A DNA stretch of 64,000 nucleotides from Methanosarcinales archaeon (lineage in GTDB: Archaea; Halobacteriota; Methanosarcinia; Methanosarcinales; Methanoperedenaceae), in contig CAJPFJ010000058.1 in assembly GCA_905339155.1 (NCBI GenBank), positions 29,986-93,985 on the forward strand, in the 5' to 3' direction. Below the pieces are notes generated by a model that worked only from the letters and a program-made list of their open reading frames with translations, did not search any database and was not told the origin of the DNA. Both the position numbers and the translations under genes were made by a program. Position 1 is the stretch's first letter. Every line of letters begins with the position of its first letter. Shown piece by piece: positions 27,641-36,184 of the stretch.

Positions 27641-28890
27641 GGGCAACCACTCATGCCTACAACACCAGGGAAAGCAAAAAAGTTATTAAAGGAGGGAAAA
27701 GCAAAAGTAGTTAAGAGAACACCATTTACGATTCAATTAAAATATGCAACAGGCGAAGCAAAACAACCGGTAATTCTTGGAATAGATAGCGGATTCTTGC
27801 ATATCGGAGTATCCGCCACAACTGAAAAGAAAGAAGTATATTCTGCAGAAGCGAACCTTCGCTCAGACATAGTAAAACTGAATTCTGAAAGAAGGCAGTA
27901 TCGCAGATCAAGACGTAACCGCAAAACATGGTATAGAGCGCCAAGATTCCTTAATAGGAAAAAACCAGAAGGTTGGTTAGCGCCATCAATCCAACATAAA
28001 CTTGATAGTCATATCAAGTTAATTAACAAAGTAAAAGAACTTCTTCCGATAACAAAGACCGTTATTGAGGTAGCCGCATTTGATATCCAGAAGATCAAGA
28101 ATCCTGAAATATCCGGGACAGAATACCAGAACGGAGTGCAGAAAGATAGCTGGAATGCCAGAGAATATGTGCTTCATCGAGATAACCATACCTGTAAAGC
28201 ATGTAAAGGGAAATCAAAAGACCCAATACTTCAAACCCATCATATTGTTTCAAGACAAATTGGTGGGGATGCTCCTGATAACCTCTTAACTTTGTGCCAG
28301 ACCTGTCATGAAAAGGTCACAAAAGGCAAACTTAAATTGGATATTAAAGTACCAACAGGTTTCAAACCCGAAACTTTCATGTTAATCGTAAGATGGAAGC
28401 TGGTTAATATGTTGAGAGATGCAGGAAATATTGTAAATCACACTTATGGATATATCACAAAATTTGACAGAATCACTCTCTGCCTTGATAAATCTCACAA
28501 TACTGATGCTTTTGTAATTGCAGGGGGAACTATACAAGAAAGAAGTACCTCATATTTCATAATACAACAGGTCAGGAAATGCAACCGTAAATTGTTCAAA
28601 GGCGATAGAAGCCACATCAAGAATACGGCTGCTCGGATCATTCATGGATTCCAGAGATTTGATAAAGTTCTCTGGAATAAGATCGAATGTTTTGTATTCG
28701 GAAGAAGAAAAACAGGTTATTTCGAATTGAGAAAACTTGATGGAACAAAAATTCATGCATCGGCTAAAGCAAAAGAACTCACTTTATTAGAAACTGCTGA
28801 TACGTTGTTAATAGCGAATTTGAGGCGGGGTACGCTCCTCCACACTCTGAAAAGTGTGGTTTCCGACACCCCTGCACCCCACGGAGTTTT
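27362..28890 (+). mobile_element. ISC-like (IscB) element between ku and the ligase gene, no transposase
   Basis: The left end carries a hairpin, CCCACCCCT/AGGTGTGGG with one mismatch and loop GAT (27364-27384). The right end carries CCACACT (28840-28846) with AGTGTGG (28853-28859). Such end hairpins are typical of IS200/IS605 and ISC elements moved as single strands. Only iscB is present; no Y1 transposase is nearby, so it is non-autonomous or domesticated. The exact borders are inferred, since no empty site is available. Confidence 0.65.
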
Positions 28891-28894
28891 ATGA
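27434..28894 (+). CDS. iscB: IscB RNA-guided endonuclease
   Basis: 486 residues as an open frame. Residues about 62-110 form the PLMP domain (VYVLNMRGQPLMPTTPGKAK). RuvC-I is GIDSG (D118), the Arg-rich bridge helix is RRQYRRSRRNRK, RuvC-II is IEVAAFD (E212), the HNH domain has zinc pairs C254/C257 and C288/C291 around THHIVSR, and RuvC-III is DKSHNTDAF (H355, D358). All catalytic residues are present, so both strands could be cut. The first ~60 residues have no domain and overlap the omega-RNA. No in-frame start sits right at the PLMP domain; ATG 27635 would remove its first strand. The stop overlaps the ligase start by 4 nt. Confidence 0.92.
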   Translation: MQQLEERNTYTPTDIPHVSGNCDLSLNREETLSVIGLKTSSNNSDAALIATEHAKQNTSVSAVYVLNMRGQPLMPTTPGKAKKLLKEGKAKVVKRTPFTIQLKYATGEAKQPVILGIDSGFLHIGVSATTEKKEVYSAEANLRSDIVKLNSERRQYRRSRRNRKTWYRAPRFLNRKKPEGWLAPSIQHKLDSHIKLINKVKELLPITKTVIEVAAFDIQKIKNPEISGTEYQNGVQKDSWNAREYVLHRDNHTCKACKGKSKDPILQTHHIVSRQIGGDAPDNLLTLCQTCHEKVTKGKLKLDIKVPTGFKPETFMLIVRWKLVNMLRDAGNIVNHTYGYITKFDRITLCLDKSHNTDAFVIAGGTIQERSTSYFIIQQVRKCNRKLFKGDRSHIKNTAARIIHGFQRFDKVLWNKIECFVFGRRKTGYFELRKLDGTKIHASAKAKELTLLETADTLLIANLRRGTLLHTLKSVVSDTPAPHGVL

Positions 28895-30279
28895 AAGATT
28901 ATAAACCAATGCTTGCCCGACTGGCAGAATCGCCATTTTCGTCCAGTGACTGGATCTTTGAAGTAAAATGGGATGGCATAAGGGCTATCAGTTATGTTAA
29001 TGAAGAACTCAGTATCAGGAGCAGAAAACAGAAGGAACTGATAGGTAATTTTCCTGAACTTTCCGAACTGAAGGATTTGACAGGGAATATAGTGCTTGAT
29101 GGGGAAATAATTATTATGAAGGATGGGAGAGCTGACTTCCAATCCCTCATCCAGAGAATGCAAAATACCAATCCGCGTGAAATAATGTATCTGGCGGGCA
29201 AATTTCCTGCAACCTATATAATATTTGATATCCTGGAAAAGGATGGAAAGGAGGTCTCAGATATACCTCTTACGGAGAGAAAGAGGTTATTAAAAAATTC
29301 TGTAAAAGAAGGAAATTTCGTTGTCCTGTCTTTATTTGTTGAAGAAACCGGAGAAGCTTATTATGGGGCAGCCCTGGAAAAAGGGCTTGAGGGTATTATA
29401 GCCAAAAAGAAGCAGAGTCCATACGAACCGGGAAAAAGGAGCAATAACTGGCTCAAAATTAAGCCGGTAAAGACATGTGATTGCGTCATTTTCGGTTATA
29501 CGGATGGTGAAGGAAACAGGGAGAAGACCTTTGGATCATTGATCCTTGGATTGTATGATAAAGCAGGACCGGTCTTTATTGGTAAAGTTGGTACGGGTTT
29601 TTCCCGGGAATATATGGAAAATCTAAAGCTGTCCCTGGATAAACATAAGGTAGAGGAAGAAACACTTCCCGGGGTGGATAATGACAGGGAAATTACCTGG
29701 TTAAGACCCGATATTGTGTGTAAAATAGGTTACCAATCAATAACGGAAGACGAAAAGCTTCGTATTCCTGTGTTTAAAAGCTTGAGAGAAGATAAAGAAC
29801 CCCTGGAATGTACGATAGACCAGATAAGACCTGTTGTTTCAGATTACACGGAAAAAAGGGATTTTAGCAGGACACCTGAGCCTCAAATGTCGCATGAAAG
29901 GGGTACCGGAAAATCCTTTGTTGTACAGGAGCATCATGCCCGCAGGCTCCATTACGATCTGAGACTGGAAAAGGATGGAGTTTTAAAGAGCTGGGCCGTT
30001 CCCAAAGGTCCTCCGGAAACAAGCGGTGACCGGAGGCTTGCTGTCCAGGTAGAAGATCATCCTCTTGAATATGGTAAATTTGAAGGAGCGATCCCGCAAG
30101 GACAGTACGGGGCAGGAACGGTAAAGATATGGGATAAAGGATTTTATGAAACCATTTACTGGAAAGAGGACAAGATCGAGTTCATTGTTAAGGGAGAAAA
30201 GATGGAAGGAAGGTATGTGCTTGTAAAATTCAAGAAAGCAGGTGAGAAGAACTGGCTATTATTCAAAGGAAGTGATTGA
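28891..30279 (+). CDS. ligD: LigD-type ATP-dependent DNA ligase with C-terminal phosphoesterase domain
   Basis: 462 residues. The adenylated lysine is K26 in FEVKWDGIRA. GIIAKKKQSPYEPGKRSNNW is nucleotidyltransferase motif IV/V, and the OB-fold follows. From about residue 340 a PE domain begins (SFVVQEHHARRLHYDLRLE; GAIPQGQYGAGTVKIWD), which trims 3' ends. Domain order is Lig-PE. The CACGGAG before its ATG belongs to the IscB element's right end, and the start overlaps the iscB stop. Confidence 0.94.
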   Translation: MKDYKPMLARLAESPFSSSDWIFEVKWDGIRAISYVNEELSIRSRKQKELIGNFPELSELKDLTGNIVLDGEIIIMKDGRADFQSLIQRMQNTNPREIMYLAGKFPATYIIFDILEKDGKEVSDIPLTERKRLLKNSVKEGNFVVLSLFVEETGEAYYGAALEKGLEGIIAKKKQSPYEPGKRSNNWLKIKPVKTCDCVIFGYTDGEGNREKTFGSLILGLYDKAGPVFIGKVGTGFSREYMENLKLSLDKHKVEEETLPGVDNDREITWLRPDIVCKIGYQSITEDEKLRIPVFKSLREDKEPLECTIDQIRPVVSDYTEKRDFSRTPEPQMSHERGTGKSFVVQEHHARRLHYDLRLEKDGVLKSWAVPKGPPETSGDRRLAVQVEDHPLEYGKFEGAIPQGQYGAGTVKIWDKGFYETIYWKEDKIEFIVKGEKMEGRYVLVKFKKAGEKNWLLFKGSD

Positions 30280-30280
30280 T

Positions 30281-31018
30281 GTGAAAAAAATGCATATAGG
30301 CACTATTGGGTGGAGTTATGATTTCTGGAAAGGGAATTTTTATCCCGAAGGAACGCAGGAGTTGCTTGCTGAATATGCAAGGAATTTTGATACCGTTGAA
30401 ATAGACAACACTTTTTATAGGATTCCTTCCAGGGATACTGTAAGAAAATGGAAGGAAGAGGTGCCTGATGATTTTAAATTTTGCGCTAAATTTCCCCGCA
30501 AAATTACACATATTAAAATGCTCCAGGATTGTAAAGAAGAGCTTGATGTCTTTATTGAACATATGTCATTGCTCGAAGATAAGCTGGGACCTTTGCTTTT
30601 GCAGTTGCCTCCCGGTTTTAAACCTGAGAAGTATGAAATATTGAAGGATTTCCTTGAAGGATTGCCACGAAGATGCCGATATGCGGTGGAAGTCAGGAAT
30701 AAAAAGTGGCTTGATGGGAAATTCTATGATATGCTCAGGGACAATGGAGTCGCACTTGCGTTGATAGACCATCCATGGATGCCTGAAATGAATACAGTAA
30801 CCGCTGATTTTGTGTATATCAGATGGATAGGGGACAGGAATAAAATCAATGGAAAACTCGGAAAATTTGAAAGAGATAGAAGCAATGAAATAAAGGATTG
30901 GGGAATGAAGATCAACGGTTTTATTGAGGATTCTGTTGAAGTTTTTGGTTATTTCAGTAAGACTTATTCGGGTTATCCGCCGGGAGATGTGAGGATGTTG
31001 CTGGGATTTATCACTTGA
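30281..31018 (+). CDS. DUF72 family protein
   Basis: About 245 residues. HIGTIGWSYDFWKGNFYPEG, DTVEIDNTFYRIPS, RYAVEVRNKKW and TVTADFVYIRWIGDR are DUF72 hallmarks (TIM-barrel fold, function unproven). The GTG at 30281 lies one nt after the ligase stop; ATG 30290 is an alternative. DUF72 genes often sit near DNA-repair genes, and the tight spacing puts this one in the NHEJ operon. Confidence 0.85.
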   Translation: MKKMHIGTIGWSYDFWKGNFYPEGTQELLAEYARNFDTVEIDNTFYRIPSRDTVRKWKEEVPDDFKFCAKFPRKITHIKMLQDCKEELDVFIEHMSLLEDKLGPLLLQLPPGFKPEKYEILKDFLEGLPRRCRYAVEVRNKKWLDGKFYDMLRDNGVALALIDHPWMPEMNTVTADFVYIRWIGDRNKINGKLGKFERDRSNEIKDWGMKINGFIEDSVEVFGYFSKTYSGYPPGDVRMLLGFIT

Positions 31019-31046
31019 TCTTAACTTATGAACAAAAGATGCTGCA

Positions 31047-31181
31047 TCAGCAGCATCCTTTGAAACTTTTGTACATTTTAGCGCATTCTTCTGTACATTT
31101 TACGTTGAATCCGTTATCTGTACATTCGATGGTTGCGATCTCCTTTCCTTCACTTGTTACCTTGAATTCCTTGGTTTTCAT
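31047..31181 (-). CDS. 44-residue cysteine-rich peptide
   Basis: MKTKEFKVTSEGKEIATIEC begins a 44-residue protein with Cys at 20, 29, 33, 43 and 44, ending in GCC. The spacing suggests metal binding. GGAGGAGGTG lies 7 nt before the ATG, a very strong ribosome-binding site. It is divergent from a PadR regulator, with two operator-like palindromes between. Its last codons fall in a GATGCTG/CAGCATC hairpin that may end the transcript. Confidence 0.75.
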   Translation of the reverse strand: MKTKEFKVTSEGKEIATIECTDNGFNVKCTEECAKMYKSFKGCC

Positions 31182-31202
31182 TTCATTTCACCTCCTCCGT
31201 GA

Positions 31203-31218
31203 TATCGGATATACGATA
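31203..31218. promoter_or_regulatory. Operator-like palindrome 1 (Cys peptide side)
   Basis: TATCGGATATACGATA, arms TATCG/CGATA. It lies between a minus-strand TATA-like TTAAATATT (about 31230-31238) and the Cys-peptide start, where a bound repressor would block transcription. Same motif as the second site, centres 40 bp apart. Confidence 0.6.
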
Positions 31219-31242
31219 ATAAGATGTTTGAATATTTAACTG

Positions 31243-31258
31243 TATCGGTTATCCGATA
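31243..31258. promoter_or_regulatory. Operator-like palindrome 2 (PadR side)
   Basis: TATCGGTTATCCGATA, perfect arms TATCGG/CCGATA. It overlaps the TATA-like ATATAAAC (31256-31263), 36 nt before the padR start, so the regulator probably represses itself here. Confidence 0.65.
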
Positions 31259-31298
31259 TAAACCAACCTTCTTATACATAGTACCCAATATAATATTC

Positions 31299-31598
31299 AT
31301 GAATTGCTGCGATATGAAAGGGTTTTTGTCCTACCTGATACTGTGGATATTAAGAAATAAGAAGATGAATGGGGCCGAGATATCCAGGGAACTGGAAATA
31401 AGAAGAAGCACAAAGCCAAGCCCTGGGACACTATATCCTGCATTAAAAGAGCTTAAGGATAAGGGCTTGATAGAATCTGATGAGAATAAATACTATTCTT
31501 TAACTGATAAAGGGAAAAAAGAATTGAGTTCTGCCTGCAATTTCTTCTGCAAGACATTTTATGACATGAAAGAAATGTTTAACTGCCGCGAGCGATAG
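31299..31598 (+). CDS. PadR-family transcriptional regulator
   Basis: 99 residues from the ATG at 31299. KGFLSYLILWILRNKKMNGA, the winged helix SPGTLYPALKELKDKGLI and YYSLTDKGKKEL are PadR hallmarks. Cysteines cluster at the N-terminus (NCC) and the C-terminus (SACNFFC, NCRER), which could let it sense metal or redox state. ATG 31314 is an alternative start; the frame upstream of 31299 is not conserved. It controls, by position, the divergent Cys-rich peptide. Confidence 0.85.
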   Translation: MNCCDMKGFLSYLILWILRNKKMNGAEISRELEIRRSTKPSPGTLYPALKELKDKGLIESDENKYYSLTDKGKKELSSACNFFCKTFYDMKEMFNCRER

Positions 31599-31663
31599 TC
31601 GTATATGTGTATCAGGATAGTCTGCTATCTGGATGGGAGAATTTTGACTGATAAAAAATATTC

Positions 31664-31696
31664 ACCGCAGATAGAAGAAAAAAATCTATCTGCGGT
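31664..31696. terminator. 12-bp hairpin between convergent padR and glutamate synthase genes
   Basis: ACCGCAGATAGA (31664-31675) pairs perfectly with TCTATCTGCGGT (31685-31696) around a 9-nt A-rich loop. Its place between two converging genes suggests a transcript end for either strand. Confidence 0.5.
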
Positions 31697-31727
31697 TACT
31701 TATCCCCTGGTTCAATCCAGAGGTCTT

Positions 31728-33317
31728 TTATTCATCCAGAATTGCTTCTGCAACTTCTCGATATGCATTCATCACATATGGAATGCCGGAAACTTTTGAT
31801 GCGTCCTCAGTCAGTGCCATTACATCCTGGCGCCCGATAGTTGATACATTGAATCTTCGTGAGCCTGCCATCAGTTGCTGCAAGCCTGTCCTGAATTTCT
31901 GGGCATAGGTGTAGACGCCAATTGCGCCCAGCGGGATATTCTTTATATCCTCACCGAAGCGATCTGCGAGTTCTTCATAGCAAACGAAGATCTCTTCCGG
32001 CCTGCTTCCGAATTCGGAAACGGTCTTGGGCAGGTCGCCATCTTTTATCCACTGTCCAATATTCTTCCCTACGAATCCCGGTATCATGAGGGCTCTTCCC
32101 ATGCATACTGCCTTGAAGTATGGTGCTCCCATTGCCAGTGCCTTGTAAACACCGTCTTCGCTTGAGAAGCCGCCTGCCATTGCAAGATCGGGTATTCTCA
32201 TGCCTTTCTTGCTCATCTTTTCTGCGAACTCATAGACAAGGGACTGGAGATAGAATGTCGGGATACCCCATTCTTCCATCATTGGCCATGGGCTCATGCC
32301 TGTTCCGCCGGGTGCGCCATCTATTGTGAGCAGATCGATCTTTGCTTCCGAGCAGTATTTAATTGCCATTGCAACTTCAACCATGGAATAGGCCCCGGTC
32401 TTGAGTGTGACTCTCTTGAAACCAAGGTCACGGAGACGGTCTACTTCTTCAAAGAATCCATCTTTTGTGACAAATCCGAGTCTTGAATGTCTCTCGAATT
32501 CTTTTATTGCCCCATCCTTATATGCAGCCTTTATTGCGTGGTCTTCCGGGTCCGGAGTAACTATATATCCGCGTCTCTTAAGTTCAATTGCGCGTTCGAT
32601 TGTATTGACCTTGATCTCTCCGCCAATGCATTTTGCGCCCTGTCCCCATTTTAACTCAATGGTATCGAGGTTGTGCTTTGAGGATACATATTCGGCAACT
32701 CCAAGCCTGGTATCTTCAACATTCATCTGCACAAGGATTTCGCCAAAGCCTTCATGATATTTATTATAGGTTGTAATTCTGCGGTCCATCTCAGGTGATT
32801 GTTTGATCTTCTTGTTGCTGTCAAGAACAAGCCCAGGGTCGATACCGCATACGTTCTCACCGCATACAAGGGTGATCCCTGAGATCGCTGCGCCAACTGC
32901 GAAATGTTCCCAGTTTTTGCGTGCGATCTCTGTTGAGCCAAGCGCTCCTGTGAAAATCGGGACTTTCATCCTTACTTTCTTATCCCAGCCGTATTCGGTC
33001 TCGGTATTGACAATTGGGAATCTGGCGGTATCCGGATTTGCCTCTTCTCCTTCCGGCAGTCCCCATGCGCCTACTGCATAGCCCTGTATGTTCAGATGCG
33101 AGTAATCTATAGGGTAATTTTTGTCTGCGCCTGCTGTTATATTCCCGAATGGACCGGGATATATGACTTCTCGGCCTCTGAATGAGGATTTGAAGATTTC
33201 GCAATTCCCGCGGCATCCGTCAAGACACCGTGTGCATATCCCTGACATCGGGGATACGCTCTTTGAGCGATTATAGGTCTGTGTCGCTTCATTTGCATTT
33301 GGTTGTCTAAGATTCAT
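31728..33317 (-). CDS. Archaeal-type glutamate synthase, FMN domain protein
   Basis: 529 residues. The N-terminus has CTRCLDGCRGNCEIF, a Cys-rich cluster, followed by the GltS FMN/2-oxoglutarate barrel (KWGQGAKCIGGEIKVNTIE; TIDGAPGGTGMSPWPMMEEW; DLAMAGGFSSEDGVYKALAM). It has no glutaminase domain, so it may take ammonia from a separate subunit or act in another FMN-linked reaction. Related stand-alone proteins occur in methanogens and ANME archaea. Confidence 0.82.
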   Translation of the reverse strand: MNLRQPNANEATQTYNRSKSVSPMSGICTRCLDGCRGNCEIFKSSFRGREVIYPGPFGNITAGADKNYPIDYSHLNIQGYAVGAWGLPEGEEANPDTARFPIVNTETEYGWDKKVRMKVPIFTGALGSTEIARKNWEHFAVGAAISGITLVCGENVCGIDPGLVLDSNKKIKQSPEMDRRITTYNKYHEGFGEILVQMNVEDTRLGVAEYVSSKHNLDTIELKWGQGAKCIGGEIKVNTIERAIELKRRGYIVTPDPEDHAIKAAYKDGAIKEFERHSRLGFVTKDGFFEEVDRLRDLGFKRVTLKTGAYSMVEVAMAIKYCSEAKIDLLTIDGAPGGTGMSPWPMMEEWGIPTFYLQSLVYEFAEKMSKKGMRIPDLAMAGGFSSEDGVYKALAMGAPYFKAVCMGRALMIPGFVGKNIGQWIKDGDLPKTVSEFGSRPEEIFVCYEELADRFGEDIKNIPLGAIGVYTYAQKFRTGLQQLMAGSRRFNVSTIGRQDVMALTEDASKVSGIPYVMNAYREVAEAILDE

Positions 33318-33488
33318 GTTCCTCCAAGTTGGTTTTTTGAAGAAGAACCAGTAACAAGAGGTCTCTTCTTCTACATTGTAAATATTGTTTGCGCTCTCAA
33401 CGCGCGGAAGCGGAAGGGTGTTTCCTCTATTTAAATATTGCGAAATCTTAGCCTATATAACAACATACTTGCGAGAAAAATAAAGAAA

Positions 33489-33512
33489 CCAATAGACTTT
33501 CACATCTATTGG
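33489..33512 (-). terminator. Hairpin with T-rich tail after the secreted Ig-like gene
   Basis: CCAATAGA and TCTATTGG pair with an 8-nt loop. On the minus strand it lies about 60 nt after the stop at 33572 and is followed by a T-rich stretch, as in an intrinsic terminator. Confidence 0.5.
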
Positions 33513-33571
33513 CACCTGTTCAAACAATTCTCTATCTTATTCTTCTTCTTTTTGGTAAGCTTCTGTTTATG

Positions 33572-34852
33572 TTAGTTTATCATGTGCTCCAATGGAGTCC
33601 CCCCAATAGTTATTGAATATTCGAACCCTGGAGTATTTCTGGGCAGGATCGAAAGTATATATTCTCCTATAGTGCCTCTAACAGTATAAGTCTCTATATA
33701 CTGGTTTCCCATTTCCTGATATATACTATTACCATCGATCTCCCATGGTGGAATTTCTCCTCCCATACTCACACTTCCTTTTATCACTTTCTTACTGACT
33801 TCTAGATTTGATATTCCATTAGGACCTGAAAGGATAGTTTCGAATGATGGATTGTTTTTCTCCTTACCAGCTGGATACATTCCAAAGGAACTCGAGGTTA
33901 TCTCTATAGTAATAGGTGAATCTTTTTCCAAACTGAACTTCTTGATGAAAGGGTCAGTTGGCTGCTTCCATATATTGAAGTTAAGGGTTACTCTTCCCCC
34001 GTCAGGTACTGATGGATCATCTATGCCGAGGTTTATGTAACCATTATAATATCCACTGGAATCAGGCACTTTAACATGAACCTGTACTATTTCCGTAGCG
34101 TTTGCCGGAATATTGTATGGTCCTCTTACAGTTATATCAGCTTCAGTTAAAGCTGGAAGCATTCCATAAGGGCCCATATATCCATCGCTGCCCACACTCG
34201 GATTTATATCTATTTCTTTGTTTCCCTCATTTTTCAATTTTATTTCATAATCATACTCTTTCATGGCTTCAAGCTGGTCATTTATATTCTGTGGCGATAT
34301 CAGAATCATTGGGGGTGTCCAGACATCAATGGAAAGGCTAAAATAGTGGACATAAATGGGAAAAGGTTCAGGATAAGGTGTAGGTAATACCTCGTCAGTA
34401 AAAGCAATCTGGGAATTGTAATATCCTATAAAAGCATCTTTTGGCACTGACGCTTTTATTTTAAACATCTGGCTGCTCCCTTCGGATATTTCGGCACTGT
34501 TTGGTGTAACCTCTATCCACTCCTTATCTATTACAGGTCCACCATAGGGCGGGTTGATGATGTTAGGCTTAACACTTACAGTTATATTGTCCTTGTTTTT
34601 AACGGTAACTGTTATTTCCTTACTCTCACCAGGCTTCAATCTGAAATTAGCATTGCTTGGTGAAATTTCAAGTTTGGTGAATGTGCTTGGCTGATCCACA
34701 CTTATCGGTGTTGTCGTTGGTGTTATTGTCATTGTTGATGTGACTGATGATGTTAGTGTTACCGATGATGTTGCTGGCTCACTGCTTGATGCAACGCCTA
34801 CAAAGATACTCAGAATAAACATTGCAACTAAAACAAATACATATTTCTTCAT
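33572..34852 (-). CDS. Secreted protein with Ig/NEW3-like domains
   Basis: 426 residues. Signal peptide KKYVFVLVAMFILSIFVGVA, a Ser/Thr-rich linker, then repeats of beta-sandwich type such as FRLKPGESKEITVTVKNKDN and KEYDYEIKLKNEGNKEID, as in NEW3/CARDB-like domains. There is no C-terminal anchor or catalytic motif. It is probably a cell-surface or S-layer-associated protein; no specific function can be named. Confidence 0.65.
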   Translation of the reverse strand: MKKYVFVLVAMFILSIFVGVASSSEPATSSVTLTSSVTSTMTITPTTTPISVDQPSTFTKLEISPSNANFRLKPGESKEITVTVKNKDNITVSVKPNIINPPYGGPVIDKEWIEVTPNSAEISEGSSQMFKIKASVPKDAFIGYYNSQIAFTDEVLPTPYPEPFPIYVHYFSLSIDVWTPPMILISPQNINDQLEAMKEYDYEIKLKNEGNKEIDINPSVGSDGYMGPYGMLPALTEADITVRGPYNIPANATEIVQVHVKVPDSSGYYNGYINLGIDDPSVPDGGRVTLNFNIWKQPTDPFIKKFSLEKDSPITIEITSSSFGMYPAGKEKNNPSFETILSGPNGISNLEVSKKVIKGSVSMGGEIPPWEIDGNSIYQEMGNQYIETYTVRGTIGEYILSILPRNTPGFEYSITIGGTPLEHMIN

Positions 34853-34973
34853 TTAATTAACCTCCTCTTTTTGAATTTATATTCAGATTTTTCTTCTTAG
34901 GGAAAAACTGAACGCTATACCACAAGTATCATGGTGATACTCATGTAAATAATTTTCGATTTATTAGATTGAA

Positions 34974-36176
34974 TTACAAGATTTTCTTGAATTTCGATCT
35001 GGCAGGAATTTTGCAACTGATCTTATCCAGATAAGATTCTATCCTGCCCAGGGCTTCAACAAGCTGCTCGCGCGATGTTGCATATGAACATCGAAGATGC
35101 CCCTCACCACAATCCCCGAATACATTCCCCGGCACTACCGCAACTTTCTCTTCTTTAAGGAGTCCGCCTGCGAACTCCTCCGATGTCATGCCAGTGCTTT
35201 TGATGCTAGGGAATGCATAGAATGCCCCTTTGGGTTCAAAACAATCAAGAGCAAGTTTATTTAATCCATCCACGATGATGCGGCGCCTTCGGTCATATTC
35301 CCTTATCATCTTTTCCATTTCACCGTTGCCGTTTTTCAGGGCGTCAATAGCGCCCATTTGTGCAGTTATCGGCGCGCAGAGCATCGCATACTGGTGGATC
35401 TTGGTCATAGCGCCGACCAATTCTTCGCAGCCTGTCGCAAACCCGATACGCAAGCCTGTCATGGCATGGGATTTTGAAAACCCGTTCAATATTATCGTTC
35501 TTTCTTTCATTCCTGGAATTGATGAAAAACACGTATGTGAGCCTTCAAATGTTAATTTGCAATATACTTCATCCGAGATCACGGCAAGATCGTGTTCATT
35601 GACCAGCACAGCTATCTCCTCAAGGTCTTTTTTCCTCAAAACCGCACCGGTAGGATTATTTGGATAGCTTAGCACAAGCGCTTTTGTTTTCTTTGTTATG
35701 CTCTTCTCTATCTGCTCCGGTGTGACCCTGAACTCATTTTCCCTGTTAGTCCTAACAGGAACGGGTATCCCGCCAGCGAGGGAAACGCTTGGTTTATAGG
35801 AAACATAACCCGGTTCCGGGACGATCACTTCATCCCCCGGATTTATTATTGCCCTGAAAGCAAGGTCTGCGGCCTCACTCACCCCTGTTGTAACCAGTAC
35901 CTCATTTAGCGGGTTGTAATCAACATTATAATCTTTCTTATAACTTTTCGAGATCAATTCCCTTAATTCAAGAAGGCCGGGATTAGAAGTATAGGATGTA
36001 AATCCTTTCTCAAGAGAATATATGCACGCCTCCCTGATATGCCAGGGCGTAACGAAATCAGGCTCACCAACCCCGAGTGATATTACCCCTTCCATCTCAA
36101 GCACAAGGTCAAAGAATTTCCTGATACCGGATGGGGGGATATTATCTACGGCTTTTGCGACGAATTTTCCCGTCAT
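34974..36176 (-). CDS. PLP-dependent aminotransferase, class I/II
   Basis: 400 residues from the ATG at 36176, which follows GTGAT; a GTG at 36185 overlapping the previous stop is possible. SLGVGEPDFVTPWHIREA starts the domain, and NGFSKSHAMTGLRIGFA carries the PLP lysine. YPNNPTGAVL and the C-terminal arginine region LRCSYATS are typical of aspartate or aromatic aminotransferases (AspB-like). It forms an operon with the Lrp-type regulator upstream. Confidence 0.9.
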   Translation of the reverse strand: MTGKFVAKAVDNIPPSGIRKFFDLVLEMEGVISLGVGEPDFVTPWHIREACIYSLEKGFTSYTSNPGLLELRELISKSYKKDYNVDYNPLNEVLVTTGVSEAADLAFRAIINPGDEVIVPEPGYVSYKPSVSLAGGIPVPVRTNRENEFRVTPEQIEKSITKKTKALVLSYPNNPTGAVLRKKDLEEIAVLVNEHDLAVISDEVYCKLTFEGSHTCFSSIPGMKERTIILNGFSKSHAMTGLRIGFATGCEELVGAMTKIHQYAMLCAPITAQMGAIDALKNGNGEMEKMIREYDRRRRIIVDGLNKLALDCFEPKGAFYAFPSIKSTGMTSEEFAGGLLKEEKVAVVPGNVFGDCGEGHLRCSYATSREQLVEALGRIESYLDKISCKIPARSKFKKIL

Positions 36177-36184
36177 AAGTATCA

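Noticed and set aside
27635..28894. IscB starting at the internal ATG 27635
   Set aside because: This would delete the first strand (VYVLN) of the PLMP domain; an upstream start is more likely even though it overlaps the RNA.
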